Positions 24,030 through 36,123 of a stretch of 64,000 nt of DNA are shown one piece after another. The stretch spans positions 4,670,639-4,734,638 of the forward strand of contig OY482855.1 in the NCBI GenBank assembly GCA_960531495.1. Reading direction: 5' to 3'. The DNA comes from Zeus faber (lineage: Eukaryota; Chordata; Actinopteri; Zeiformes; Zeidae). A model generated the notes under the pieces. The model was not told where the DNA came from, made no database searches, and was given only the letters and a program-made list of their open reading frames with translations. The position numbers were made by a program, and so were the translations under genes. Each line of letters begins with the position of its first letter. The stretch's first letter is position 1.

Positions 24030-25912
24030 AAAAGTTCTGCCTAATTTCCATCAACACATCACGTCTGCCACCAGGGGAGATAGAACTTTGGACCACTGTT
24101 ACACACCGTACAAGAGCGGATACAAGACCGTTTCTCTCTCTACTTTCGCAAAATCGGATCATTCCGCTATCTCGTTACATCCTGTTTACAGACCGTGGAA
24201 TGGTAGTGACGAGGGACGTAAAGCGGTAGTCGGACCAATCAGAGACCGCACTTCAGGAGGCTGTTACTGACGTAGACTGGGACAAGTTCCAATCAAGTTC
24301 CAGTGACGTCAGTGAGTTTACGGAAGTAGCTACGAGCTTCATAGCCACGTTAGCAGACAGCATCATTCCCACGGTGAAAGTTCGGATATTTCCTAACCAA
24401 AGGGGGCCTAGGTGAGATTGCTGTTGATCGTCTATAGTTCACCTTTCAATACAATAGTCCCCACCAGACTGGCTGTCAAGCTGGGGGAGCTAGGACTGGG
24501 CACTCCGCTGTGTGCCTAGATCCTGGACTTCCTCTCAGCCTGGCCCCAGGTGGTTAGGGTGGGGAGGCACATGTCCAGCTCCCTCACCCTGAACACAGGA
24601 TCCCCCCAGGGCTGCATCCTCAGACCCCTACTGTACTCCCTGTACACACATGACTGTGTGGCCAGGTCCAGCTCCAACACCATCATCAAGTTTGCTGACG
24701 ACACTGTCCTGGTGGGCCTGATCAACGACGATGATGAGAAGGCCTACCGCAAGGAGGTGGTTGACCTGTTACTCTTGTGCCAGTACCACAGCCTCCTCCT
24801 GAACGTCAGCAAAACTAAGGAGCTGATTGTGGACTTTAGGAGGGGATTACAACCAAGGAAGAACGCGCCGTTGATGATAAATGGGGCTTCTGTCGACAAG
24901 GTGAGCAGCTTCAAGCACCTGGGGGTCCACATCACAGAGGATTTAACATGGACTACACACACAGACACTCTGCTGAGAAAGGCGAGGCAGCGTCTTTACC
25001 ACCTCGGGCAGCTGAAGAAATTCCGGGTCTCGGTGAGGATCCTCAAGTCCTTCTACTCTGGAGCAGTGGAGAGCATCCTGACAGGCAACATCACTGCCTG
25101 GTTTGGGAACTGTACTGTTCAGGACAGGCAGGCCCTGCACAGGGTGGTGTGTTCAGCCCAACGTACCATGGGAACTACCCTCCCCTCCCTGCAGGACTTA
25201 CACACCAGGAGGTGTAGTAGCAGAGCCCACAGGATGATGAAGGACACTCATCACCCCGACAACAGACTGTTCCAGCTGCTGCAGTCGGGCAAGCACCTCC
25301 GCAGCCACACAGCGAGGACAGAGAGACTGAGACGGAGTTTCTTCCCACAAGCCATAAGAACTGTCAATGCTGACCTCACCAGGGGTCCTAACAAAAAGCA
25401 CTGAGACACTCACACAGGCCCCACTGCCTTACTGTACTGTATGTAGCATACTGTACTGCAAGTTACTGTATCACTGTTCTGGGTTACTGCATACTGCGCT
25501 GTATTGCTGTTCTGTTCGGTGTTACTGTATTGCTGTGTTGTACTGTTGTATACTGTACTGGATATCTCCATACACACTTTACTCACATACACTTTACTGC
25601 ACATATCTGTATATACAAATAGCCTATCTAGCCCACTCTGTATTACTTTTTGAGTCTTATTTTATTTTTTATTTTATTGTATTTTATTTATATTATTCTA
25701 TTAACTAACTGCATTACGTTTTAGGAATCAGTTAGTTTCAGTTAGTTAGCTGGGTAGAAATTAGGTTAGCAATTTTGTTTGGTTTAGAAACTATTGTGCA
25801 TAATCACCGGGTGTGTTGCAAGACATTTCACTGCATATATGTATGAACGTATGTACAGTATACTGTATGTATGTGACAAATAAACCTCTTGAAATTTTGA
25901 AATCTTGATATT
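24030..25912 (+). mobile_element. CR1/L2-like LINE copy 1, internally deleted, reverse transcriptase part open
   Basis: 24030-24405 matches the region between endonuclease and RT of copy 2 (47100-46775, opposite strand), including 'ATCATTCCCACGGTGAAAGTT'-like sequence. It then jumps at about 24410 straight into the RT domain, missing about 0.7 kb. From 24550 a 284-codon frame is open and carries 'NTGSPQGC', 'KFADDTVLVG' (catalytic Asp pair), '[16 protein letters not shown]' and the C-terminal 'SFFPQAIRTVNADLTRGPN'. The 3' UTR is rich in TACTGTACTG and ends in CTTGAA-like units. Because of the deletion it cannot act on its own. Confidence 0.88.
24550..25404 (+). pseudogene. LINE reverse transcriptase, C-terminal 284 codons (copy 1)
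   Basis: RT palm motifs with an intact FADD box, then thumb and the conserved 'SILTGNITAWFGNCT' segment typical of fish L2/CR1 elements. It lacks the RT fingers and an endonuclease in the same frame; an in-frame stop (TAG at about 24518) lies just upstream. Confidence 0.88.
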
Positions 25913-26355
25913 GTAGTATTGACCAAAATTACCTAATCCTTATACACTTATTACACTCAGGGACCAAATGAATTAGGCCGAGTAAAATAATGAATAGATA
26001 AACTTTTTCCCCTCAATGACATATAAATGTCTTCCCTGAGCAGTATTTGTCATCTCCAAGCTACCAATTCATCCCTACACTTGTGCATATACTGTAGATA
26101 CACACACACACACACACATACATGCACATCAACACAAAAACATTGGATATCCCAAATCTCTACCATCCATCCGACCCCTTAAGCTGTGATTGTAATATGT
26201 GGCACACAGCTGCCATTGGCATTGAAAAACTGGGACTGCCCAAGTGTTTTTCAGTAAGGGAAGAGCATAAAAACCAGGATGCAAGCAAATTTCCTCAAAA
26301 ATGTTTAAAAGTTGTGACTCCTGTCTGCACTAAGTTGGGTCTTAGAGCGTGTGGG

Positions 26356-26357
<2 letters not shown>

Positions 26358-26398
<41 letters not shown>

Positions 26399-26435
26399 GT
26401 GCGTGTGTGCGTGTGTGCGTGTGTGTGTGTGTGTT
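26358..26435 (+). repeat. (TG)n microsatellite abutting an fbxl16 splice acceptor
   Basis: TG units with interspersed GCGTG replace the polypyrimidine tract in front of the acceptor TTCAG at 26434-26438. No AG dinucleotide occurs between about 26346 and the acceptor. Confidence 0.97.
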
Positions 26436-26438
26436 CAG

Positions 26439-26502
26439 GTGCAGGACTTTGGGCTCCAGCATTTGTTTGGAATGAGGAGCCTCCGTCTCCTGTCTCTCGC
26501 AG
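26439..26502 (+). CDS. fbxl16: fbxl16 coding exon 5 (residues 439-460)
   Basis: A 64-base exon encoding VQDFGLQHLFGMRSLRLLSL plus Ala and the first base of Gly. Acceptor TTCAG directly after the TG repeat, donor GTATGC. A second AG six bases into the exon (GTGCAG) could act as an alternative acceptor removing Val-Gln. Skipping it would shift the frame. Confidence 0.93.
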
Positions 26503-27048
26503 GTATGCACTTTTTCTCCTTATGCTCCTTTTGTACTCTTTTATACTCTCACTTTCTTTTTCTCCATACCATCTTTTTTTGCATATCTCTAATCTAGTTT
26601 TTAACCTCGAAATTCCCTAATTTGCCTTTCATTTGAATAGGATGGCTTTTGGCTCCGATTTCCTTTCCTGAGTTTCTGGAATGGATTCGGTCTCAATTTG
26701 GAAAAAAGATAAATGTGGATCATGTTCACCCAAAATACATATTTATTTTCACCTATGTGATGAGAATGTGATTATTTAAGACTGATAATTCATAAAACAG
26801 GAAAGTATAGAGCAGTGGCGTAGTAAATGCGTAATGAAGACCCTCCATTATGCAATTGGACCCAGTTGGAAAAGAGGTGCCCTACCTCATGCTGAGCAAA
26901 GAGCAGAAAGCTGTAGATCACATGTAGACGAATACTTCCGTTATCTCTCATTTATTGTCTTCATTGTACTTCGATTGTATGATGTGACATTTTCCCCCTG
27001 CCTCTGCCTCTGCCCAACCCAAACCCCAACACCCAACGTACCATCCAG
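26503..27048 (+). other. fbxl16 last coding intron
   Basis: A 546-bp intron, ending in a C-rich tract and CCATCCAG acceptor. No repeats recognised. Confidence 0.85.
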
Positions 27049-27197
27049 GCTGTCCCTTGCTGACCACCACAGGCCTGTCAGGGCTGATCCAGCTGCAGGA
27101 GCTGGAGGAGCTGGAGCTCACCAACTGCCACGGGGCCACAGCCGAGCTCTTCAAGTACTACTCCCAGCACCTCCCCCACTGCATGGTCATTGAGTAG
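27049..27197 (+). CDS. fbxl16: fbxl16 last coding exon (residues 460-508 and stop)
   Basis: Encodes '[20 protein letters not shown]', '[16 protein letters not shown]' and the C-terminus 'HLPHCMVIE', matching the mammalian end, which stops in VIE. The stop codon TAG is at 27195-27197. Confidence 0.96.
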
Positions 27198-28980
27198 AGA
27201 ACTAGACCCCCCGACAGACAACCAGGGGCCCCCCTCCAACTTCAACTCTCCTTTCTCCCGATCCGCACTCCCTTTCGTCCCTCTCTTGTTTGTTCTCGTC
27301 AGAAAAAACGAAATAACAACCAACGATCCGCCATCCCCCCCCCCCCACCTAATTCTTCATCTTCGTGGGAATCTGTACTTCAACTGACCAGACAGAAAGA
27401 CGGACACATAGAGAGGCATGGGGTGGACAACAGCTGGAAACATCCAAAGTGTTCCTTCTCTTGGGGGACGGACGCAACCGGAGCGGGGGATAAAGAAAAG
27501 GAACACCTCAGTGTGACGTCACAGTTCAGCATCTAAAAAAAGTTGTTATTTTAAAAAAAAACATTTTAGGAAAGCTGTTGGTGAAACGTTTACAGGAAAA
27601 AGTTTGCTGGGTTTTCGTTTTCTTCTTGTCATGGCGGAGGAGATTTGGAAAAATTCACCTAGACCCCCCCACATCTTTTTGACATTGAAGGAGGTCACAG
27701 ACACTGAAAAACAACTTCAGAAGATTGACTCAACCCCCTCGACCCCCGTTACAGGCACGGGGGGGGTCAAAAGAAGATTTTTTTGGGGGGGGGGGCCTAT
27801 GACACACGCTCATAGGCGTGACAAAACTCACAAGTATCGCATTGAGATTGCCATTACTATGTGTAAAATATATTTGCCGTCGTTATTCTTTCTGCTCGGA
27901 AAAGGAGGAAACGCCAAGTTACCTTCTGTCGCCGGGGGATCTGAAGACGGGAGAGGGGAGGAACTTACCGAAGTACAGCAAGTTCGAATTGCTGGATGAA
28001 CCCCCCCCCCCCAGTGGACACACTCACACATGATTTTTTCATTGGGGTTATCGCCTCGGTTTGTTTTCTTTTATCCACTTTTGTGTCTTATCAAAATGGA
28101 AAATGAACAAAAAACTAAAACGCTGACACAGCAAACACTGAACGGTTTACCGGTTTACACACTGTTTTGTTTTGTTTAGTTTTTTCTGCGTTGGGACTCA
28201 AACTCTCGATATAATCTTTTGATTATTTAGAAATACATTTCATTCATCCAAACCCCACAAAATGCCCACTCAGAAGACCGATGCATAAAATCCATAAATC
28301 AAACTTTGTCAGAAACCTAACATCTCAAAATCCATTCCACATGCAGCAATATACAGTAGACAGATTATTTTGCGCCAGCGAAAAAAGCTGGTTAGTTTGA
28401 CTAATATGTTTGGATGAGTGGGGTTCGAATGAAGGCGGTTCTATCGTGTGTGTACAGTATATATACTATTTTGTTGGGTTCCAAAAGGAAATATCGACTT
28501 GATGCCTCATATGGAATGCAGCGGGGCAGATACTCAGTTGCCCAGAGTGCACTCACCTGGTAATGCGAGGTTGTTGGGGACACATAGTAATCCTGCATCA
28601 TCCACACCTTGTGTCAGACTGACTAAGGTCCGGAGAACTCTCGACGTAAGACTTCTGCTTTGCTGGATGCACTCCACATCAAATTGACCCTATAAAGCCT
28701 TTACAGTTGCTTCTTTACAGCGTAGCATGGAGTAAATCAGTGGCTGCTAGGAGGACAACACCAGGCTCCGCCCCCTAGCACCAGGCTCCGCCCCATCACA
28801 ATTTGATGGTTTTGAAGCATGGTGACGCAGCCTGCAGTATCTCCACCCTTTTTTAACCAATTTATTCAGCTAGAATTTCTCCAGAGCTCCATTAGTTGGA
28901 CACAGAGGTGTGGCTAGGCCAGATTAGGGACAGAGCACATGCTGAGCCACAGATCCGCCGTCAATTACAGTTAAAAAAAT
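27198..28980 (+). other. Putative fbxl16 3' untranslated region
   Basis: Repeat-poor DNA directly after the stop codon, so a 3' UTR is likely, but no clear AATAAA was found in it and its end is not fixed. It contains homopolymer runs C12 (27335-27346), G11 (27785-27795) and C12 (28001-28012), and two copies of 'CACCAGGCTCCGCCCC' at 28761 and 28780. Open frames here have no family features. Confidence 0.5.
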
Positions 28981-31060
28981 ATTAAAATTGCCTTGTTTAT
29001 TTCAATTTACATGTTATAATAATAATAATAATAAGAAGAAGAAGAATATTATTATTATTAGTATGATTATTATTATAAATGTGAGTATTTTACTGTTAAT
29101 TGGCCATTTTAAAACAAAACAAAACAAAAACACAGTTTCGGTTATTTCCCTATTTTATCTTTGCTATTTGGAAAGTGTAAGGGATTAATTATTGTCTTAA
29201 TTTCAAATTGCTTAAGTGCGAGCGATCTCTGTGTTGGAAATGCACCTTTTTTCTAAATGATAACTTTGTCATGCAAGTGTCATCACAGTGTCTGTATACA
29301 CACACACACTCACACGCACACACACACAAACACGCACACACACAAATTAACAAATGCAAATACGATTGCGACCAATGGGTGGCGGGCCAATCGGCGAGCA
29401 TGAATGGCTGCGGAGTTCGAGTTTGTTTTTGATGAGCAGGCTTGTGCACCGTAGCCAGTGCCTTGTAAAGTGTGAATCGTGAACTGGTTATGCATTGTCT
29501 TACAACCCTAGAAGCTTTAAACCGGTTTAAACTGATTTGAGGACCATGTTTTCCTCCTGCACTGTAATTTTTGTGGCGAGTTGGACTTGGCTTCATCTTA
29601 TCATACGTCAATGGAATTAGAGGATAGGTTCGCTGAACGCTTTATTATTTTGAATAGGGATGCTAATTAAGAATTGTATTTATGACTGACAGCCGACCCT
29701 CATTAACCAATCATTAACCATTATCCAACATTATTAAAATATTAAGGCACTGTCCCTAAAACAAAAAAAAATTATTGGACTTTACAAATTCTAATTATAA
29801 ATAAGGGGAAATCATAAATATATTTTTACACGTGAACACAGCTGTCCGTGTGTTTGCGAAGAGACGTGGAGCCGTCCCTCCAAATAAAACAACCAAAAAC
29901 AGTGTGTTTTTGTTGTTGACATGGTTTTTACATATTTTATTTGGAGGAACAGCCGAATCCGATCCGACTGACAACATTTTGAGTCGGGTACAGCCCTAGA
30001 AATAATTAATAATGATGGGACACACACACAAACGAAACCCCCCATATGTTTAATGGACTATCCCTCCCATTGACGAGCAGAACAACTAAAAAGTTTTAGT
30101 TTCTCCAGAAGCCCTTGAACATAGGATGGAAGACAGTCAATGATGATAACTAAACAATGATTATTGTGTTTATATTTCATATCCTCCTGTAACCTTCACC
30201 AGCAAAAAAAATGAAATACAAAGAAAGAAAGAAACAAACCAACAAACAAACAAAAGTTAGAAATAGATTGTATAACCAATTTTATTTCTTTTACTATGTG
30301 ACAAACTTAAATAAAAAAAACATTTTTGTGGAAAAAAAATGTTTTTTTAGCTTTTTAACTGATAGTAATAATCGGTCAAAATTATTGTTGTAAGTTAACG
30401 GTTAAATGGTAAATTATGACCAGACTTTCCCTTATTTAGAAATTTACCACTCTGCCACAGCTTCTCTCTGTACTTCAGTGTAGCCTGATGGGGCAAACTT
30501 TTAACCTTCAAGTTTCATATTGTTTTCACAATTGGGAAGCTCAGAATATTGTCAGATAGCCTTAATGAGCTATAAGGAAAGAAAATGTACTCAGGTTTTT
30601 CAGGATTTTTTTCGACTCTTTCGCGATTCCTCTTTTGGCTACGTCAGCACTAATGTCATGAGACTAGAAACAGGAAGTTGCATCATTGATGATATTTCAG
30701 ATGATAACCTACTGTAGTTCACATTGCGTTTAGTCGTTTATTTCAAAACATTTTTTAAATAAACCACATTTTGATTTTTGTTTTTATAATACTTTAAAGA
30801 CTTCAAAATATTTACCGAGTGAGAAGCTGAGCAGAGGGGTACGTTTTCCAATAGTAAATTGTTCAGTAAGTTTGTGCTGTGAACAGTAATAAATGGTGGG
30901 AACCAACACCTTAATAAGGCCTGGGATTTCTCACGGCACTTAAAATGATAAAACATAAAAACTTTATATTTTAACCAAAATCCAATAAAATTTGTTCCCA
31001 CGTGGCCCTATTATCACCCATAGCCCAAGGCCCATTGCTCCAATGCTCCCATTCACTTCT
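28981..31060. other. AT-rich non-coding stretch
   Basis: Contains AAT/ATT-rich simple sequence (29017-29080) and a CA tract at 29298-29344. No gene recognised on either strand. Confidence 0.5.
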
Positions 31061-31061
31061 G

Positions 31062-31302
<241 letters not shown>

Positions 31303-33089
31303 TTTAAACTCCCCTCCACCTGAAGTGGTGGTTAATTGACAGTATAAGGAGTCCATTGGCCTCTCAAGCCCTTCCACTCAGACCTGCAGTGTCCCCAGGG
31401 AGGGAGGTGTGTGGCATTTTGGAAGTCTTTCATACGTGGCGATGTACATACTGTAATTTATTTCGCTATTTATTTTGAATCAAACTCGTGTCTTATCTAT
31501 CTATTATTCATTTATTTATTTATATATTTATTTATTTATTTATTTAAGTGGAATTGCTTTTTGCTTTGGAATAGTCTCTTCAACACGAAACGGGGCCGTC
31601 TGAAGCCCATGCAGGGTTCGGTTGTCAGAAGATTTTGCAACCAAAGGCTTTGTGTAGGTTTGTGACGAATGACTACCAGGGCGACTGTTTGCGTTTTCCT
31701 GACGTCGTCTGACATGTGTACAACATAAAAGGAGTCATTGTATGCGCCTCCACGGGTTTTCCTCACAAGTTTCCGAACAATTTGCCACGCACCGGTTGTC
31801 GAGCGCTACCGAAAAGAAGGGTTAATCACTGGCAACACCTAATGTTCACTGTCACGGTGCATGCATATGGCAAATCATTTGCATAAATGAAAAGCAAAGA
31901 CGGGAATCTCAACATTGCATATCTGAAGCAGAAATCGATGTTCTCTGGCGCGAATGGAGTGGTTTTCTTGCGCGTTTACGTTTACAGACTCACAAGTCGG
32001 AGTCGTGATTTTTCCGAGATCTTACCGTTCTGATGAACAATCGTGGCCTGCGAGGTGAGGTCGGCGGGGGTGGGCTCAAAAAGGGCCGCCAATGCAAGAA
32101 TCAACCGAAGGACAACTCGGGACTTGCCGTTCTCAACCTGTAACTGGAAGCGCCAACTGTCAATGCTGTTCCTTTGCGTTCCCCTCTGCGTTTTTAGTCA
32201 CCGCTGGCGGCTGCCAAAACTGAGCGTTTCAAAAGTGGTTGCATTAAACAGGTTTGCTGATGGCGTTAGATTAGACAGTGTTTATTTTGCTTTTTTAACT
32301 TATTATATATATATCCTTTTTACCCTGTTTCATTGCAGCTTCCATTTCACACCGGCGACCTGATCCACCACACTGGCTCTGTGACTAATGTGAACTTAAA
32401 TCGGCTCAAGGCTCCCTCTCTTTAAAGCCATCATCTGTGTGCTTTGATTGATGTGACACTTATCGCAACTTTTGACCCGGCTTTGGTTTTAGCTTTGTGG
32501 AAGCTTTCTTTATTTTTTTGTTTTTGTTTCGTTTTGTTTTGAGTTTGTTGTGCAGACAGTGTGCAAAAAAAAAAGAACACTTCCAAAAAGGAGTCAAGGC
32601 ATTGTCTGACAAACTGACCGCACACCGATTAAAGACTTACAGAACAACGCTAAAGACGTGCCATTGTTTTCATTGGGTACAAGGAGGAACTAACTCGATT
32701 TCTAGAGGTTAAAGTTTCAAAGGTTCTCTCGAGCAAGACATCCTTACATTTGTACGCTTCAATAACGTGTGTATACGTACGGTACAGTACATAAGGACTT
32801 TATGGAACTATTGAAGTAGACTCGGCGGCCACATCGGCGTTTTAGAGTGTAACTTTGGTCATGTGAAATTAACTTGGGAAGGAAGCAGCAAAGTCACTAT
32901 GTTTCACTGTGGTTTGCAAAGAATGCTTTTGAGCAATCTGATCAGGTGGTACACTGAAAATGACTAAAGGCTACTAAATTTTTTGCTTTACACACTGTAG
33001 GACAGTTATATTTGGTGTCAAAGTAGACGTTTGGTCAAACTGAGGAATTTGTAATTCTGAATGAGGGAAAGCGATGTCGATTATATGTG
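31303..33089. other. Non-coding stretch, no gene seen
   Basis: Contains an ATTT-rich patch (31505-31545). The remainder looks unique but has no recognisable coding sequence. It could be distal 3' UTR of fbxl16 or intergenic. Confidence 0.45.
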
Positions 33090-33344
33090 TATTGGGATTC
33101 ACAAACTTTTTTCTTCCCATGGCAAGGCCCCCTTCGCGGTTTAAGCTGTCGCTGCGGACCCCCTACTGGCTATACAAATATGAGATTTATATTCTTTTAA
33201 TAAGAGAAGACGGGCAAAAAGTGCAATCGCTGACCAAATGATGCGCATATATTTTTTGTTTAAAAATAAACAAAACAAAACAAAAAAAAGAAATTCTTTC
33301 ACAGGTCCACAGTAGGGGGCTGTAGACCTCAGTTTGGGAATCCC
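33090..33344. mobile_element. hAT-like MITE with inverted ends
   Basis: The left end 'TGGGATTCACAAAC' and the reverse complement of the right end 'TGGGATTCCCAAACTGAGG' agree at 13 of 14 positions. Inside are 'CCATGGCAAGGCCCCC' and 'GGTCCACAGTAGGGGG'. Similar edges occur alone at 21668 and 41998. A clean 8-bp target duplication is not seen. Confidence 0.55.
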
Positions 33345-33478
33345 ATATATATATATATATATTCAAAGTCTGGTTCAAGTCCCCAAACCAGTCTCTAGAT
33401 CGGATGTTTCCTGTACAGTCACACTGTGTGAATTTCACATTTATCTGCTATGAGGACCAAGTGCTCACAGTTCCTAAA

Positions 33479-33479
<1 letters not shown>

Positions 33480-33523
<44 letters not shown>
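33480..33523 (+). repeat. (CT)22 microsatellite
   Basis: Uninterrupted CT dinucleotides. Preceded by a (TA)n run at 33345-33361. Confidence 0.95.
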
Positions 33524-33528
<5 letters not shown>

Positions 33529-34252
33529 AAAATGTTCTTCTCTTCACGTTGTAGTGGCCAGGAAAACACTTTCCGAACCTTTTGTTCAAGAAGTATTGTC
33601 TGAACGAGACTTTTGGTTCAATCAATGGAGCGATGGTGGTAAAAAAATAAATAAATAAAAATAGAAGTTCTCACAGAGGAACTTTTTGTCACCCTTGGAA
33701 TTTGTTTGTTTCAAAAACCTGTATAACCACGGCACCTCATTTTGAAAATATGATACGTAAATAATGATGGTTAGCTTGCTCTAACTCAAGTTCTATGATC
33801 GTAGGTGAAGCCTTCTAGCTTCGTCCTTATTGGCTTCCCCTGCACGCATGCGTGTCTTACTGAAAATGTTAATGTACACATCAGCTGTGGCCTGCCCCTA
33901 TAAAAGTGCCCTGTGCCGTTATTCTACTCCCCAAGTATCTTCAGTGATACCAGGGCAGGAAAAGCTAGAGCTTCGCCTATGATAGAACTTGAATTTGAGC
34001 AAGCTAACTATCGTTCTATTTCACATAAGCTCTGGCCTCTAGCTTCGTCCTTATTGGTATAAGAAGAAGCCAGTTCAGTTTACACCCTGCTGGTACAACC
34101 CGGTGGTTTAACCAACAATGTGCTGGCACCGTCCGTCCTCCTTGTATATCCCGATGAGTAGGTCCGCGATGTACCCCGACCAGCGGTTAAACCAATCATG
34201 TGCCGGGACTGTCTGTCCTCATTTGCATATTGGATAAATGGATCGCACTAGA

Positions 34253-34528
34253 CTAGGGATGCTGTGTGGAACACCGAGGAGGATAAGGATCCTCCAAATA
34301 CTGTATAAATCTGACATAGGGGTATGGTGTCGCACATGACACTGCCATGCAATTATCCTCCACTGATACACCTCCAAACAGGGCAGTGGACGCCGGGACT
34401 CTGTGAGCCTTGATGCCCGGTGTCATAACTTGTCCTGTTTCTGTGTAGGTCTGTGTGATGCCAACAAATAACCAAAAAGCCATTGTTTCGACAGAGCTTT
34501 CCCACTGTATCCTCACTGTAGGAGACAA
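34253..34528 (-). pseudogene. DIRS tyrosine recombinase, C-terminal fragment
   Basis: 'STALFGGVSVEDNCMAVSCA' followed by 'YVRFIQYLEDP' corresponds to the conserved end of DIRS recombinases (GVSVEDIC..A.W.SP..FVRFY), which holds the nucleophilic Tyr. The same region is present at 52675-52800 in element 2. The upstream half is missing. Confidence 0.72.
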
Positions 34529-34845
34529 ACAGCTGAGTTGTACTCCTTATTGCTGCCGTGCATTGGACATATGCATCAAAGGCATGTATAGGACGTAAGT
34601 AATGGAGATGTTTGTCTTCCCTATTAGCGTTGGGTGCCGGGTAGAAAGAGTTAAGCGTTACGTCCCTAGAATGATAGGCGCTCCTGATGTTCTTTAATGT
34701 AAAGGTCGATCACTCAGATCGCTATTCATGAAAAGGCAGCTGGGGTGCACAGACAGAGCAGCCAGCTTCCCCATGCGTTTAGCAGATGTCAGCGCAAGCA
34801 GAAGTGGCATTTTTGACATTGTAATGTTCATGGGAATAACGTAGG

Positions 34846-35124
34846 TTATTCCAATAAAGGCAAAATGCAGAAACCGTTGGGTATATGAAAAAACGCATCC
34901 TTGAGATTGATTGAGGTGAACCAGTGTCCTGGCATCATGTAACGCAGCGTGCGCTGTGTAGTCAGCATGCGGAACGGTTTCTTTAAAATAAGTTTGTTGA
35001 CAGCTTGTGAATCCAGAATTGATCTCACTCCCTCGGGTCTTTTTTTGGGAACCATGGAGTAGTGGGAATAAATGCCGATCTGGCTGTTCACTGGCAGAAC
35101 GACTGATATAGCATTTGACATCAC
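34846..35124 (-). pseudogene. DIRS reverse transcriptase, N-terminal fragment
   Basis: Carries 'YSHYSMVPKKRPEGVRSILD' and 'HWFTSINLKDAFFHI', the RT fingers and the first catalytic Asp motif (LKDAFFHI) in DIRS style. The YADD-type motif and RNase H are absent because the sequence then jumps towards the recombinase. Confidence 0.78.
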
Positions 35125-35760
35125 TGTCTATCTGATCCCTTGGAACTGCAGCGCATAACCCCGTCCCAGTGTCCTGTCTAGCTAGCTAGTGGTAGTGAGC
35201 ACCCCACCCAGGAGGACGCCTCCAAGCGAGGGGCATTCCCCATAAACTCCTTGCCACTTCCCTCTGGCCTCACCGCCGCAGCCAGACAGTGTACCTGTCT
35301 TTCCCAAGGGGGTCACTGTCCGAAAGGGAAGGGGCTCACCAAGTGACTGTGTACATCGATGGGAACAGCTTTGATATTACACCACACGATTCTCATCTTG
35401 CTCAGCTGGGAGAGTGGGGGATGTGGCTATCAGGGGAGATTCCGCTTGCTGGATGTCAACGCTGGAAACACGGGGGAATCAGTATAGAACCGTTGGCGGA
35501 GCAGCTGCCAATCAGCGAATCAGCAACTGCCGTGGAGACATCCGGGGGCTTACCTGTTTCTGATTCGGGGGTCTCCCTTCTCATCCTTTTACCAGGAATA
35601 GCTAATAGCTGAAAACCTGTAGAAAAACCACCTTCCTGTTTAACCGCACTGTGGCTCAAGAGAGGCAGAATGTCTAGAGGGGGGTATCATAAGATTTTTG
35701 CTCTTCATTGGAGATGTATTTTTGTTTATTAAAATAAAAGTTTTTTCATCACATTTTTAA

Positions 35761-35804
35761 CACCAACTGGCCCACACCAGCAACCAGGTGTGGGCCAGTT
35801 GGTG
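35761..35804. repeat. Perfect 18-bp inverted repeat with 8-base loop
   Basis: CACCAACTGGCCCACACC (35761-35778) and its exact complement (35787-35804) surround AGCAACCA. It lies inside the DIRS-like element just past the gag-like region. Confidence 0.97.
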
Positions 35805-36123
35805 AGGGGTTCTCCTGGCACCTGCTGGTCTGGCTCGAGGACGCCGGTCTGGCTGTTCGCTGGTGGTTGCTGGTGATGGCAGTTGTCTACTCAGTGTGGG
35901 GGCCATGTGTTCCCTCCTGGCTCACCGGTTGGTCTGGTGGGCATGTGGGGGCGACGATGCGGATCTGCCAAGGGGACATGGTGGCCCAGGTTGGCCCTCT
36001 CCTCCTCTGAGTGGTGGTGCTGGTTGGTCAGCTCGGTGAAGGAGGGTCCGAATAGAGCTGCCCGTCAGTGAGCCAAACCTTTTCAGGCTCTAGGAGAGTG
36101 GTCAGGTCCAGCCGCAGTGTGCG

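Larger units (their letters stand above)
23157..26438 (+). other. fbxl16 intron carrying LINE sequences and a UG-repeat acceptor
   Basis: Contains the truncated LINE tail 23870-23978, the LINE copy 24030-25912 and a (TG)n tract at 26358-26435 that ends at the splice acceptor. A repeat-like GC-rich stretch lies at 23640-23850. Confidence 0.85.
14779..27197 (+). other. fbxl16: fbxl16 gene, coding part (six coding exons)
   Basis: Joining 14795-15514, 19319-19561, 21314-21579, 23072-23156, 26439-26502 and 27049-27197 gives 1527 bases, that is 508 codons plus stop, with GT-AG borders and matching phases at all five introns. The product is F-box/LRR-repeat protein 16, about 480 residues in mammals. 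The fish protein is longer mainly in the low-complexity N-terminal region. Family knowledge: FBXL16 is a brain-enriched, atypical F-box protein reported to bind PP2A-B55alpha and not to assemble efficiently with cullin 1. The exons are GC-rich against AT-rich introns. A 5' non-coding exon is implied by the splice acceptor just before the start codon, but was not located. Confidence 0.95.

Noticed and set aside
35289-35612. 107-codon + strand frame within the DIRS-like element
   Set aside because: Antisense to the element's coding direction and no family features; kept only as part of the element.
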